Assembly: GCF_048087625.1 (NCBI RefSeq)
Contig: NZ_CP159805.1
Location: 124,001 to 188,000, forward strand
Direction of reading: 5' to 3'
DNA from: Pseudothioglobus sp905182815
GTDB taxonomy: Bacteria > Pseudomonadota > Gammaproteobacteria > PS1 > Pseudothioglobaceae
DNA length: 64,000 nucleotides
Shown here: in pieces, positions 17,175 to 25,554 of the stretch
Layout: the number at the start of each line of letters is the position of its first letter
Position numbering within the stretch: position 1 is the first letter of the stretch
Position numbers and translations under genes: made by a program
Notes under the pieces: model-generated
The model's input: the letters and a program-made list of their open reading frames with translations, nothing else
Told to the model about the DNA's origin: nothing
Database searches by the model: none

Positions 17175-18341
17175 TTAATTATTATTTTTCAACCACCATA
17201 ACAGAATAAATAATTGAAAAAATAACAATGGAATGACTGATAAAAGAACTACTTCCCAGCTAAAATTAAAAACAAACCAGCCTGCTGAAAGTGCTGCAAA
17301 AGCCTGAAGACCAAAAACTAAAAAATCATTGATTGATTGAACTTTAAACTTTTCATTTTCACTATAGGATCTTGGGAGTAGGTTTGTTCCTCCTATAAAT
17401 AGGAAGTTCCATCCAAGACCAAGAAAAACTAAAGACCACCAGTAACTGCTAAGAGCATGGCTACTGTATGCAATGAAGACAGAAGCAAAGAAAAATATAA
17501 CTCCAAGGAGCATCATCCGAGTAAGCCCTAGATATTTAACAATGTAAGCTGTAAATAGTGACGGAAGAAACATTGCGATAACGTGAGCTTGAAGAACTGA
17601 TTTAGTATGGTGAAGTGAATAGCCATCCATTATATGCATACTGACCGGCGTGGCTGTCATTACAAAGCTCATAACAACATAGCCTGTTGTCGCCGCGCAA
17701 ACTGCAACTATGAAAGAGCCTTGCTTAATAATTTTAAGCAATGACCTTTTAGAATTATCAATTTGCTGCTTAAACTTTTCAGCTGGCTTAAAGAAGCACA
17801 TCAATATAAATGCAATTATAAACAAAAGGGAGAGGATGACGAAAGAGCCAACAAAGTCGGTATCAAAGTAATTTTTGCCTAAAGTTGCAATTTCCGTGCC
17901 AAGAAAAGCAGAAATTAGCCCACCTAAAAGAACAACTGCAGTTGCTTTTGGTCTTTGTTCAGGCTCCACACTTTCAATCGCTGCAAACCTAAATTGCTGC
18001 ATAACCGCAACTGTACCACCTAAACAGAAAGACGCAAAACAAAATAAGTAAAATGATTTATTGATGATTGAGAATATACACAGGCCGATTAGAAATATGG
18101 TGAAAATGCAAGAGCTCAAAAAAACTTTCTTACGACCAAAAATTGACATCAGCCGGATGGCTGGAATAATACTTACAGCAGTGCCTACTACAATAGTTGC
18201 AACTGGTAAGGTAGATAAACTTTTTAAGGGCGCAAGAACGCTTCCAATAATGCCCGCGACAAATAGCATAAAAACGCTAAGGGACATAAAGAGGGCTAAA
18301 CAGGCAGTTAATATCCAAACATTCTTAGGAAGATTTAACAT
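17175..18341 (-). CDS. MFS transporter, 12-span type
   Basis: A 388-residue hydrophobic protein with about twelve membrane segments in two halves, joined near residue 190 by a charged loop (FKPAEKFKQQIDNSKRS). The first half has the MFS-like loop between spans 2 and 3 (FGRKKVFLSS). The C-terminal half contains SLHHTKSVLQAH and GLGWNFLFIGGT, seen in uncharacterised proteobacterial MFS carriers. Substrate unknown. It lies between glmU (30 bases upstream) and the TauD-type dioxygenase (41 bases downstream), all on one strand, so co-transcription is likely and an organic sulfonate or similar acid is a plausible cargo, though this is guilt by association only. Confidence 0.82.
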   Translation of the reverse strand: MLNLPKNVWILTACLALFMSLSVFMLFVAGIIGSVLAPLKSLSTLPVATIVVGTAVSIIPAIRLMSIFGRKKVFLSSCIFTIFLIGLCIFSIINKSFYLFCFASFCLGGTVAVMQQFRFAAIESVEPEQRPKATAVVLLGGLISAFLGTEIATLGKNYFDTDFVGSFVILSLLFIIAFILMCFFKPAEKFKQQIDNSKRSLLKIIKQGSFIVAVCAATTGYVVMSFVMTATPVSMHIMDGYSLHHTKSVLQAHVIAMFLPSLFTAYIVKYLGLTRMMLLGVIFFFASVFIAYSSHALSSYWWSLVFLGLGWNFLFIGGTNLLPRSYSENEKFKVQSINDFLVFGLQAFAALSAGWFVFNFSWEVVLLSVIPLLFFQLFILLWWLKNNN

Positions 18342-18371
18342 TGAGCAGTTATCCTGTGAGGTAGAAAAAAT

Positions 18372-19751
18372 TTATTTCTTCTGAGGCCGCTTCCATTTGC
18401 TCATTGTTGATTGTTTATTGCGACTCAAGGTAAGCTTATCATCGGGGGCATCTTGAGTAATAGTTGAGCCCGCTCCAATGGTTGCATTTTTTCCGATCGA
18501 TACTGGGGCAATTAATTGACTATTTGAGCCTATAAATGCTCCATCTCCAATTATTGTTTGACTTTTATTTACACCATCATAGTTGCACGTTATTACGCCA
18601 GCACCAATATTGACACCCTTTCCAATTTGACTATCCCCGATGTAACTTAAATGGGATACCTTTGAGTTGTCATCAATTGTTGATTTTTTTACTTCAACAA
18701 AATTGCCAATCTTTGCATGACTACCTATTTGAGTTTCAGGACGAATGCGGGCAAAAGGCCCAATACTAGTGTGACTTCCAATAACAGAGCCTTCAATCAT
18801 TGAATTTGGCATGATATGAGCATTATCACCGATTTTAGAGTTTTTTATAATGCAGTTTGGCGAAATTAGAACATTTTTTCCTAACCTAACTTCACCTTCA
18901 AAAACAACATTTACATCGATAATACAGTCATTTCCAAAAGTTAAATTACCCCGACAATCAAAACGACTAGGGTCTTTAATAGTGAGGCCATTGATCATTA
19001 GCTCTTCAGCATTTTTTAACTGGTGAGCCCTTTCAGCCTTGGCTAAGTTATTTTTATCATTTATACCCATTACTTCTGCTGAATTTTCACAAATAAATGA
19101 AGCAATAGTAACATTATCTTTGGCTGCTTTTTCAACAATATCAGTAAGATATAGTTCGCCCTGCGAATTATTTGGCTCAAGCTGGTTTAAGTACTTTGTT
19201 AATAATGCACCAGTAATAGCCATAATGCCCGTATTAATTTCATCAATTTTAAGTTCTTCAGTATTAGCATCTTTATGCTCAATAATTGATTTAATGGATT
19301 TTGAAGAGTCTCTTATGATTCGGCCATACCCTGAAGGGTCATTTTGAATTACTGTTAAAAGAGAAAAGCCAGTCTTATTTGCTTTTTCAAGCAACTTTAA
19401 TAATGTTTGGGTTTGAATTAAAGGAACATCACCATATAGAATAAGACACATTGAGTTTTCTTGAATATTAGGGATTGCCTGAATTACTGCATGCCCAGTT
19501 CCAAGTTGATTTTTTTGTAAAACCCATTTAATCAAATTATTCTGTGTTGATTTTTTTACTGATTCTGAGTTATGGCCAATAATTACATTAATTGAGCTTG
19601 CCAAGGGCGTTGCTGCATCTATGACATGCTGGATTAAAGTCTTATTACCAACTTCATGAAGAACTTTGGATACACTTGAGTTCATTCTTGTGCCTTGACC
19701 TGCAGCCAAAATGATTACATTGACTTCATTATTAGTTGATTGATTTGGCAT
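18372..19751 (-). CDS. glmU: Bifunctional UDP-GlcNAc pyrophosphorylase / glucosamine-1-phosphate N-acetyltransferase
   Basis: Makes UDP-N-acetylglucosamine for peptidoglycan and lipopolysaccharide in the cytosol. The N-terminal uridylyltransferase domain has LAAGQGTRMNSSVSKVLHE and LYGDVPLI; the C-terminal acetyltransferase domain is a run of hexapeptide repeats (IGPFARIRPETQIGSHAKIG, SHLSYIGDSQIGKGVNIGAG, TCNYDGVNK). The length of 459 residues is normal and both active halves look intact. It is the first gene of a minus-strand group with the MFS carrier and dioxygenase, and is divergent from the aquaporin gene; the roughly 70-base gap must hold promoters for both directions. Confidence 0.97.
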   Translation of the reverse strand: MPNQSTNNEVNVIILAAGQGTRMNSSVSKVLHEVGNKTLIQHVIDAATPLASSINVIIGHNSESVKKSTQNNLIKWVLQKNQLGTGHAVIQAIPNIQENSMCLILYGDVPLIQTQTLLKLLEKANKTGFSLLTVIQNDPSGYGRIIRDSSKSIKSIIEHKDANTEELKIDEINTGIMAITGALLTKYLNQLEPNNSQGELYLTDIVEKAAKDNVTIASFICENSAEVMGINDKNNLAKAERAHQLKNAEELMINGLTIKDPSRFDCRGNLTFGNDCIIDVNVVFEGEVRLGKNVLISPNCIIKNSKIGDNAHIMPNSMIEGSVIGSHTSIGPFARIRPETQIGSHAKIGNFVEVKKSTIDDNSKVSHLSYIGDSQIGKGVNIGAGVITCNYDGVNKSQTIIGDGAFIGSNSQLIAPVSIGKNATIGAGSTITQDAPDDKLTLSRNKQSTMSKWKRPQKK

Positions 19752-19786
19752 TAAAAGTATAGTGTTAGGTAGTAAAAAATAGTTTG

Positions 19787-19792
19787 TATAAT
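19787..19792 (+). promoter_or_regulatory. Possible -10 element for the aquaporin-arsC unit
   Basis: TATAAT at 19787-19792, 30 bases before the ATG at 19823, in the glmU/aquaporin divergent gap. No convincing -35 box was found at the right distance, and no ArsR-like palindrome was noticed. Confidence 0.35.
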
Positions 19793-19822
19793 GTTACACT
19801 TTAGAAATTAAGCTAAGTGAAA

Positions 19823-20491
19823 ATGCGTAAAAAATTACTTGCTGAGTTAATTGGAGCTTACATCCTGGTCTTTGCTGGAACTGGAGCCGTGATGATTAAT
19901 GATATTACTGGAGCTCTTGGCCATGTTGGTATAGCGCTAACATTTGGCTTTGTCGTAGTGGCACTAATTTATAGCTTTGCCCATTTATCGGGAGCTCATT
20001 TTAATCCTGCTGTGACGATAGCTTTTTGGTCAATAGGAGAATTTGATAGTAGGAAGGTTATTCCATACATTGGCGCTCAGATTTTGGGCGCGATAGCTGC
20101 AAGTGCAAGCCTATATTTTTTACTTAATGAGAACTTTGTCACCATGTCCGAGGTGAGCTATCTTGGTGCGACTCTTCCTTACGGCTCAGTAACTCAAGCC
20201 TTTGGGTTTGAATTGATTTTGACTTTTATATTAATGATTGTTATCTGCTCCTCTGCGGTTCATGGCAAAGCTACAAAAGATTTTGCGGGATTGGCTATTG
20301 GCTTAACAGTTGGCCTTGAGGCAATGTTTGCAGGGCCTATAACGGGCGGTAGTATGAATCCAGCTCGAAGTATTGGGCCTGCAGTGATGAGCGGTAATTA
20401 TGAGCATCTATGGATTTATATAGCGGCGACTATCATTGGCGCTGTAATTGCTGCGCAAGTATTTTTAAAGCTTTTTCAATCCGAGTCTTAA
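19823..20491 (+). CDS. Aquaporin / MIP-family channel, probably an arsenite-permeable type
   Basis: Six-span major intrinsic protein of about 222 residues. Both NPA boxes are intact: HFNPAVTIAFW near residue 60 and GSMNPARSIGP near residue 183, with the conserved filter arginine after the second. It resembles bacterial aquaporins more than GlpF in length. A ten-base gap to an arsenate reductase gene on the same strand suggests the AqpS-ArsC arrangement known from Sinorhizobium meliloti, in which arsenate is reduced and arsenite leaves through the channel. A GTG at 19817 two codons earlier is an alternative start. Water or small-solute flux unrelated to arsenic remains possible. Confidence 0.9.
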   Translation: MRKKLLAELIGAYILVFAGTGAVMINDITGALGHVGIALTFGFVVVALIYSFAHLSGAHFNPAVTIAFWSIGEFDSRKVIPYIGAQILGAIAASASLYFLLNENFVTMSEVSYLGATLPYGSVTQAFGFELILTFILMIVICSSAVHGKATKDFAGLAIGLTVGLEAMFAGPITGGSMNPARSIGPAVMSGNYEHLWIYIAATIIGAVIAAQVFLKLFQSES

Positions 20492-20500
20492 TTAGTTCCC

Positions 20501-20902
20501 ATGAAAAAAGTATTGGTTTTGTGTACTGGAAATAGCTGTAGAAGTATTATTGCGGAAGCGCTAATCAATAGTGAGCTTGGTGAGAGAATTGAAGCATATT
20601 CGAGCGGCGTATCTGCTAGCGGCTTAGTAAATCCAAATGCAAAAAAAATATTAGAAGTTAAGAATATTTGGAAGGATGAGTACCACTCTAAAAGACTGGA
20701 AACACTCTTGCATATTGACTTTGACCTGGTCATTACAGTTTGTGATAATGCAAGTCAAACCTGCCCTATATTTCCAGGAAAAACAGAGCTAGTTCATTTA
20801 GGTTTTGATGACCCAGATGGCAAGGATTTTGAAGAATTTGAGGCGTGTTATAAGCAGGTCAAATCGAAACTAATTCCACTGGTAAAATATTTTTTAAATT
20901 AG
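20501..20902 (+). CDS. arsC: Arsenate reductase, thioredoxin-coupled low-molecular-weight phosphatase type
   Basis: Cytosolic 133-residue protein of the LMW tyrosine phosphatase fold. The P-loop is CTGNSCRS with C8 as nucleophile (C-x5-R). Two further cysteines, C81 and C88 in VCDNASQTCP, match the C82/C89 redox pair of Staphylococcus ArsC, and HLGFDDPDGKDFEEF follows as in that family, so arsenate reduction is much more likely than tyrosine dephosphorylation. It sits directly after the aquaporin gene and ahead of the DUF47-Pit phosphate module. There is no ArsR, ArsB or Acr3 gene alongside, so export would depend on the channel or on genes elsewhere. Confidence 0.9.
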   Translation: MKKVLVLCTGNSCRSIIAEALINSELGERIEAYSSGVSASGLVNPNAKKILEVKNIWKDEYHSKRLETLLHIDFDLVITVCDNASQTCPIFPGKTELVHLGFDDPDGKDFEEFEACYKQVKSKLIPLVKYFLN

Positions 20903-20993
20903 TTACTTTTTTTTAGTTATTTATATAAAATTCGTTTTTTTAGAGGTAGTGATAAGTAGTACTAAATAATTCTTTTTATGGAGATAAATAGTT

Positions 20994-21674
20994 ATGACTA
21001 AATCAGGAAATATTACTAGTTTATTTGGAAAGTCGCCAATAAGCCCTTTGCAAAAACACATGAAGCAGGTTCATTCCTGTATCAAAGAGTTTGGAGTTTT
21101 TGCTAAAGCTGCTCAATCTGAGGATTGGGACAAGGCGCAAGAAGCTCGAGTTTCAATTGGAAATAAAGAGAAAAAAGCTGACCAGTTAAAGAAAAAATTA
21201 AGAATGAACTTGCCTAGTACTTTTATGATGCCTTTCTCAAGAAGAGATTTGCTTGATGTTCTCTTAATCCAAGACTCTATTGCCAACATTACTAAAGACC
21301 TTGCTGGCTTGATGATGACTCGTCATATGGTTTTTCCTAAAGAGTTTGCAGAGGACTTTATAAAGCTTGCTGATCTTTGTATTAAGACTTCAGCTTCTGC
21401 AATGGTAGCTATTAATGAACTTGATGAGTTGTTAGAAACAGCGTTTAGTTCTCGTGAACGTAAAATTGTTGCAGAGATGGTCAAAAAAATTAATGTCCTA
21501 GAGCATGATACTGATGTAGCTCAGAATGATATTCGTAATAAATTATTTTTGCTTGAATCTGAATTACCTCCTGTAGATGTCATGTTTTATTACCGAGCTA
21601 TTGAGTGGTTAGGCGAGACCGCTGATGCTGCCCAAAAGGTAGGGTCACGTTTTGAAGTAATGTTAACTAAATAA
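20994..21674 (+). CDS. DUF47/TIGR00153 PhoU-like protein, Pit accessory
   Basis: A 226-residue, all-helical cytosolic protein of the DUF47 family, distantly related to PhoU. Recognisable stretches are SLFGKSPISPLQKHM at the N-terminus, LPSTFMMPFSRRDLLDVL near residue 75 and the C-terminal YRAIEWLGETADAAQKVG. Family members lie beside Pit-type permeases and are thought to modulate phosphate uptake. Here it precedes the permease gene by 12 bases, so they almost surely form one operon. A GGAGA ribosome site lies upstream. The 91-base gap from arsC leaves room for a separate promoter. Confidence 0.88.
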   Translation: MTKSGNITSLFGKSPISPLQKHMKQVHSCIKEFGVFAKAAQSEDWDKAQEARVSIGNKEKKADQLKKKLRMNLPSTFMMPFSRRDLLDVLLIQDSIANITKDLAGLMMTRHMVFPKEFAEDFIKLADLCIKTSASAMVAINELDELLETAFSSRERKIVAEMVKKINVLEHDTDVAQNDIRNKLFLLESELPPVDVMFYYRAIEWLGETADAAQKVGSRFEVMLTK

Positions 21675-21686
21675 CCGGAGCTCTTC

Positions 21687-22970
21687 ATGGAAATTATTGT
21701 ACAAAATAGTGATATTCTTATCATGCTGGCTATTGGTTTTGGTTTGTTTATGGCTTGGGGTATTGGTGCTAATGATGTTGCAAATGCAATGGGAACATCG
21801 GTAGGCTCTGGTGCAATTACATTTAAGCAAGCGGTAGTTATTGCAATTATATTTGAGTTCGCTGGAGCAGTTCTTGCAGGCGGCGAGGTTACGGCAACGG
21901 TTCGAAAAGGCATTCTTGATTCTGGATCATTTGTCTCTAATCCAGAATTACTGGTGTACGGAATGCTTGCTTCACTTTTAGCTGCAGCTACCTGGCTATT
22001 GATTGCATCTTCTCTTGGTTGGCCGGTTTCGACAACGCACTCTATTGTAGGGGCGATTGTGGGATTTGGCGCTGTAGGAGTTGGAATTGATGCTGTAGCT
22101 TGGGGCAAGGTCTATGCAATTATAGCGAGTTGGGTCATCTCTCCAATTATTGCTGGAACGCTTGCAATTGTAATCTTTAAGAGCTTACAGAGCAATATTA
22201 TTGATACCGAAAAGCCTCTTGAGAATGCTAAAAAATACCTCCCTTTTTATGTATTTTTTGTTGGTTTTATTATCTCTTTAGTGACACTACTTAAAGGACT
22301 TAAACATGTTGAATCCTTAAAGCACCTTGGCAAAGATCTACCTACCAGCATGATGATTGCAACTGCAGTGGGAATATTGGCAGCTATTCTTGCAGCTATT
22401 ATTATTAGGCGTATTAAGATCAATCCCGAAGATGACAGTGACTTTTCATACGCTAATATGGAGAAATTATTTGGTGGACTAATGATTATAACTGCCTGTG
22501 CAATGGCATTTGCGCATGGATCAAATGATGTTGCTAACGCAATTGGACCTTTAGCCGCAGTCTATAGTATTGTTGAATCAGGAGGGCAGATCGTCTCTAA
22601 GAGTGTCTTACCTTCATGGATATTACTAGTCGGAGGCGGCGGCATTGTCTTTGGCCTAACAACTTTTGGTTACAGGGTAATGAAAACAATTGGTAAAAGT
22701 ATTACGGAGCTTACGCCTAGTCGTGGTTTTGCTGCTGAACTTGCTGCAGCAACAACTGTTGTTTTTGCTTCCTATACAGGCCTTCCAGTCTCTACTACGC
22801 AGGTATTGGTGGGAGCTGTACTTGGTGTGGGCATTGCAAGAGGCCTAGCTTCACTTAACTTGAGAGTTATTAACCGAATTTTTCTTTCTTGGATTATTAC
22901 GCTTCCAGCTGGCGCCATAATGTCGATTTTATTTTTCTTTATGTTAAAAGGTATTTTTGGCTCGTCATAA
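21687..22970 (+). CDS. pitA: Inorganic phosphate transporter, Pit family
   Basis: Low-affinity, metal-phosphate/proton symporter of 427 residues with about ten membrane spans. The duplicated PiT signature is present in both halves: GANDVANAMGTSVGSGAI near residue 28 and AHGSNDVANAIGPLA near residue 273. Paired STTHSIVGAIVG and STTQVLVGAVLG segments also fit. A central hydrophilic loop follows about residue 170. The CCGGAG ribosome site precedes the ATG. Pit permeases also carry arsenate, which makes the position after the aquaporin-ArsC pair meaningful. Confidence 0.93.
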   Translation: MEIIVQNSDILIMLAIGFGLFMAWGIGANDVANAMGTSVGSGAITFKQAVVIAIIFEFAGAVLAGGEVTATVRKGILDSGSFVSNPELLVYGMLASLLAAATWLLIASSLGWPVSTTHSIVGAIVGFGAVGVGIDAVAWGKVYAIIASWVISPIIAGTLAIVIFKSLQSNIIDTEKPLENAKKYLPFYVFFVGFIISLVTLLKGLKHVESLKHLGKDLPTSMMIATAVGILAAILAAIIIRRIKINPEDDSDFSYANMEKLFGGLMIITACAMAFAHGSNDVANAIGPLAAVYSIVESGGQIVSKSVLPSWILLVGGGGIVFGLTTFGYRVMKTIGKSITELTPSRGFAAELAAATTVVFASYTGLPVSTTQVLVGAVLGVGIARGLASLNLRVINRIFLSWIITLPAGAIMSILFFFMLKGIFGSS

Positions 22971-23024
22971 TCTAATGAAGTTTAGTAAAATGTTTAATAA
23001 TAAAACTATAAGTAGAGATGCATT

Positions 23025-23252
23025 ATGACTTTAGAAGAGGTCCAGAAAAAACTTGAACTAGGAATAGAGCAATCTGAAGTCACTATGGAGGGTGATGGTT
23101 GTAATTGCTCTGCTGTAATTGTTTCACCTATTTTTGAAGGACTATCTTTATTGCAAAGGCAGAGAGCAGTTTTAGCAGTGGTTAAAGAAGAGATAAAGAG
23201 CGGTGAGCTTCATGCATTAAGTGTTAAAACATTTACCCCTGCAGAGAGATAG
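23025..23252 (+). CDS. ibaG: BolA family protein, IbaG-like
   Basis: Small (75-residue) BolA-like protein, expected to bind Fe-S clusters together with a monothiol glutaredoxin or to act in acid/cell-wall stress. The fold signature is seen in FEGLSLLQRQRAV and the C-terminal LHALSVKTFTPAE with the invariant cluster-ligand histidine. In the variable loop, where E. coli IbaG has a GDGSH sequence, this protein has GDGCNC (C26, C28), so it looks like the cysteine type of BolA loop rather than the histidine type. It stands 55 bases after pitA and 40 before rpmE, probably on its own or with rpmE. Confidence 0.85.
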   Translation: MTLEEVQKKLELGIEQSEVTMEGDGCNCSAVIVSPIFEGLSLLQRQRAVLAVVKEEIKSGELHALSVKTFTPAER

Positions 23253-23292
23253 TATATAATTCACGTTCTTTTAAATTTGAAGATATAAAGTT

Positions 23293-23505
23293 ATGCAAAC
23301 AGACATTCATCCTTCTTACGATACTATTAAAGTTGTGTGCAGTTGTGGTAATTCATTTGAAACGCGCTCAACTTCGGGTAAAGACGAACTTCATCTTGAT
23401 GTTTGTTCAAGTTGTCACCCTTTTTATACAGGTAAGCAAAAAATTATGGATACTGCTGGACGTGTTGAGAAATTTAAGTCACGTTACGGCGCATTCAAGC
23501 GTTAA
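23293..23505 (+). CDS. rpmE: 50S ribosomal protein L31, zinc-binding (C+) form
   Basis: Ribosomal protein bL31 of 70 residues. Four zinc ligands are visible, C16 and C18 in VCSCG and C38 and C41 in CSSCHPFYTG, so this is the zinc-containing form. GKQKIMDTAGRVEKF is the usual C-terminal element. Many bacteria replace the C+ form with a C- paralogue under zinc limitation; no such paralogue is in the window. A clear terminator follows. Confidence 0.96.
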   Translation: MQTDIHPSYDTIKVVCSCGNSFETRSTSGKDELHLDVCSSCHPFYTGKQKIMDTAGRVEKFKSRYGAFKR

Positions 23506-23524
23506 ATATTAATTGATTCACTCT

Positions 23525-23549
23525 AAAGGCCACAAATGTGGCTTTTTTT
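23525..23549 (+). terminator. Intrinsic terminator after rpmE
   Basis: GCCAC-AAAT-GTGGC hairpin (23529-23542) with upstream A and a seven-T run, about 20 bases after the rpmE stop. Confidence 0.88.
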
Positions 23550-23615
23550 GTGTCAGAAGCAAAGCAAAATAAATCTCTACAATGATTATAATCAACCTTT
23601 TACTGGGAAAAAATA

Positions 23616-24665
23616 ATGGCATTTGACTACATTAATGCGTTACTAAAAAAAGAAGTATCGCGTACTCCAATTTGGGTGATGAGGCAAGCAGGCAGATACT
23701 TGCCAGAGTACCGTGCCACAAGAAAAATAGCTGGTGATTTTTTAACTTTATGTAAGTCAAGTGATCTGGCGTGTGAAGTTACCCTTCAGCCCCTTGAGCG
23801 TTTTGATCTTGATGCGGCAATTCTTTTTTCTGACATATTAACTATTCCTGACGCTATGGGGTTGGGGCTTCATTTTGTTGAGGGAGAGGGGCCAAAATTT
23901 ACTAATCCTCTTCACACGCTCAGCAGCATTGAACACTTAGCCAAGCCAGATGTTGGAACTGAGCTTAATTACGTTAGTGAAGCAGTTTCTGTAATCAAAA
24001 AAAACCTTAAAGGCAGAGTTCCATTAATAGGCTTTACGGGAAGTCCATGGACATTAGCAACATATATGGTTGAGGGCGGCACTAGTAAAACTTTTTCAAA
24101 GGTAAAGGGCTTGATGTATGAAAACCCAAAGCACATGCACCAACTGCTTGATGTTCTGGCTGATACTGTCATAGACTATCTAAATTCTCAAATTGAGGCT
24201 GGTGCGGATTCAGTAATGATTTTTGATACCTGGGGTGGGCTTCTAAGTATGGGTAGTTATGAAAATTTTTCATTAAGGTACATGTCAAAAATTGTGGATG
24301 GGATTCACCGTAGCTATGAAGGTAGAACGATTCCGGTGACACTTTTCACTAAAGGCGGCGCTGCATGGCTCGAGCAAATTGCTGCAACTGGATGCGATGC
24401 AGTGGGTATTGATTGGACAATTGAGCTTGGTGAGGCGGAAAGGAGAGTGGGCTCAAAAGTAGCATTACAGGGTAATCTTGATCCATCAGTGCTTTATGCA
24501 TCACCTGACGTAATCAAGGCTGAAGCTTTCAAAGTTCTTGACCAATTCAAGGGGCAAACTGGGCATGTTTTTAATCTTGGGCATGGGATTACTCCTGATG
24601 TTAACCCAGAAAGTATGAAAGTTTTAGTGGACGCAGTTCACTCATACCCTACCAAAACTAAATAA
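23616..24665 (+). CDS. hemE: Uroporphyrinogen decarboxylase HemE
   Basis: Converts uroporphyrinogen III to coproporphyrinogen III in haem synthesis. The 349-residue protein has the family signature WVMRQAGRYLPEYR near residue 21 with the substrate-binding arginines, LFSDILTIPDAMGL with the catalytic aspartate near residue 75, and GFTGSPWTLATYM. The C-terminal FNLGHGITPDVNPE is conserved. A TATAAT hexamer lies at 23587-23592, about 24 bases ahead of the ATG, without an obvious -35 box. No other haem gene is adjacent. Confidence 0.97.
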   Translation: MAFDYINALLKKEVSRTPIWVMRQAGRYLPEYRATRKIAGDFLTLCKSSDLACEVTLQPLERFDLDAAILFSDILTIPDAMGLGLHFVEGEGPKFTNPLHTLSSIEHLAKPDVGTELNYVSEAVSVIKKNLKGRVPLIGFTGSPWTLATYMVEGGTSKTFSKVKGLMYENPKHMHQLLDVLADTVIDYLNSQIEAGADSVMIFDTWGGLLSMGSYENFSLRYMSKIVDGIHRSYEGRTIPVTLFTKGGAAWLEQIAATGCDAVGIDWTIELGEAERRVGSKVALQGNLDPSVLYASPDVIKAEAFKVLDQFKGQTGHVFNLGHGITPDVNPESMKVLVDAVHSYPTKTK

Positions 24666-24741
24666 TCCTAATAATATGGACATTAAATTGAGTTTAACTT
24701 TGTCTATGTTAAAATTTAATTAAAAAATAGCATCAATAATT

Positions 24742-25542
24742 ATGTCACGAATCTTAAATATTTTCAAACAACTCGAAGCTAGGAACAAGACTGCTTTTAT
24801 TCCATTTATCACTGCTGGCGATAGTGGCCTAGATAACTCAGAGGCATTGGTTTTTACTTTGGCAGATAGTGGCGCAGATATTATTGAGTTAGGGATGCCT
24901 TTTTCAGACCCAATGGCTGATGGGCCAGTAATTGCAAAATCACATGAGAGGGCTGTTGCAGGCGGCGTTAACTTGCATGATGTTTTTGCAATAGTTGAGA
25001 GGTTTAGAGAACATAACCAGTCTACTGGTATCGTCTTAATGGGTTATACAAATCCAATTGAGGTGTTTGGCTATAAAGAATTTGCGCTCAGAGCTCATGA
25101 AGCCGGAGTAGACGGAATTTTGGTTGTTGATATGCCTCCAGAAGAGGTCCATGATCTTAAGGAAGAGCTCGACAAGGTTGATATTGATCTTATCTTTTTA
25201 GTCGCCCCTACAACCACGGATGAACGCTTACAATATATTGCAGAAATGGCTACTGGCTACATATACTTTGTTTCATTGAAGGGCGTAACAGGCGCAGGAA
25301 ATCTCGATGTTGCATCGGTTAATCATCATTTAGAAAGAATGAGAAATTATTTTAAATTACCAGTGGGAGTTGGTTTTGGAATAAGTAACGCTGAAGTTGC
25401 GAAACAAGTTGGCGAGAATGCTGACGCGGTAATTGTGGGCAGTGCTCTAGTTTCAATTATTGAAGAATTGTCCAGTGACAAAGATACAATGATTACCAAG
25501 GTTGGGAATCTGGCAAAGGAAATCTCAAATGCTATTAATTAA
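24742..25542 (+). CDS. trpA: Tryptophan synthase alpha chain
   Basis: Cleaves indole-3-glycerol phosphate to indole and G3P, passing indole to TrpB. The 266-residue TIM barrel keeps the catalytic glutamate and aspartate in IIELGMPFSDPMADGPVI (about residues 49-65), and the active-site loop SLKGVTGAG plus the phosphate-binding GFGISN. accD starts 12 bases after its stop, a trpA-accD order common in gammaproteobacteria. trpB is not upstream (hemE is), so the trp genes are split in this genome. Confidence 0.96.
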   Translation: MSRILNIFKQLEARNKTAFIPFITAGDSGLDNSEALVFTLADSGADIIELGMPFSDPMADGPVIAKSHERAVAGGVNLHDVFAIVERFREHNQSTGIVLMGYTNPIEVFGYKEFALRAHEAGVDGILVVDMPPEEVHDLKEELDKVDIDLIFLVAPTTTDERLQYIAEMATGYIYFVSLKGVTGAGNLDVASVNHHLERMRNYFKLPVGVGFGISNAEVAKQVGENADAVIVGSALVSIIEELSSDKDTMITKVGNLAKEISNAIN

Positions 25543-25554
25543 TTTACAAATACT

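Noticed and set aside
21590..22108. 172-codon frame antisense to pitA, rich in Pro/Ala/Thr
   Set aside because: Composition mirrors the hydrophobic codons of PitA; no ribosome site or family features.
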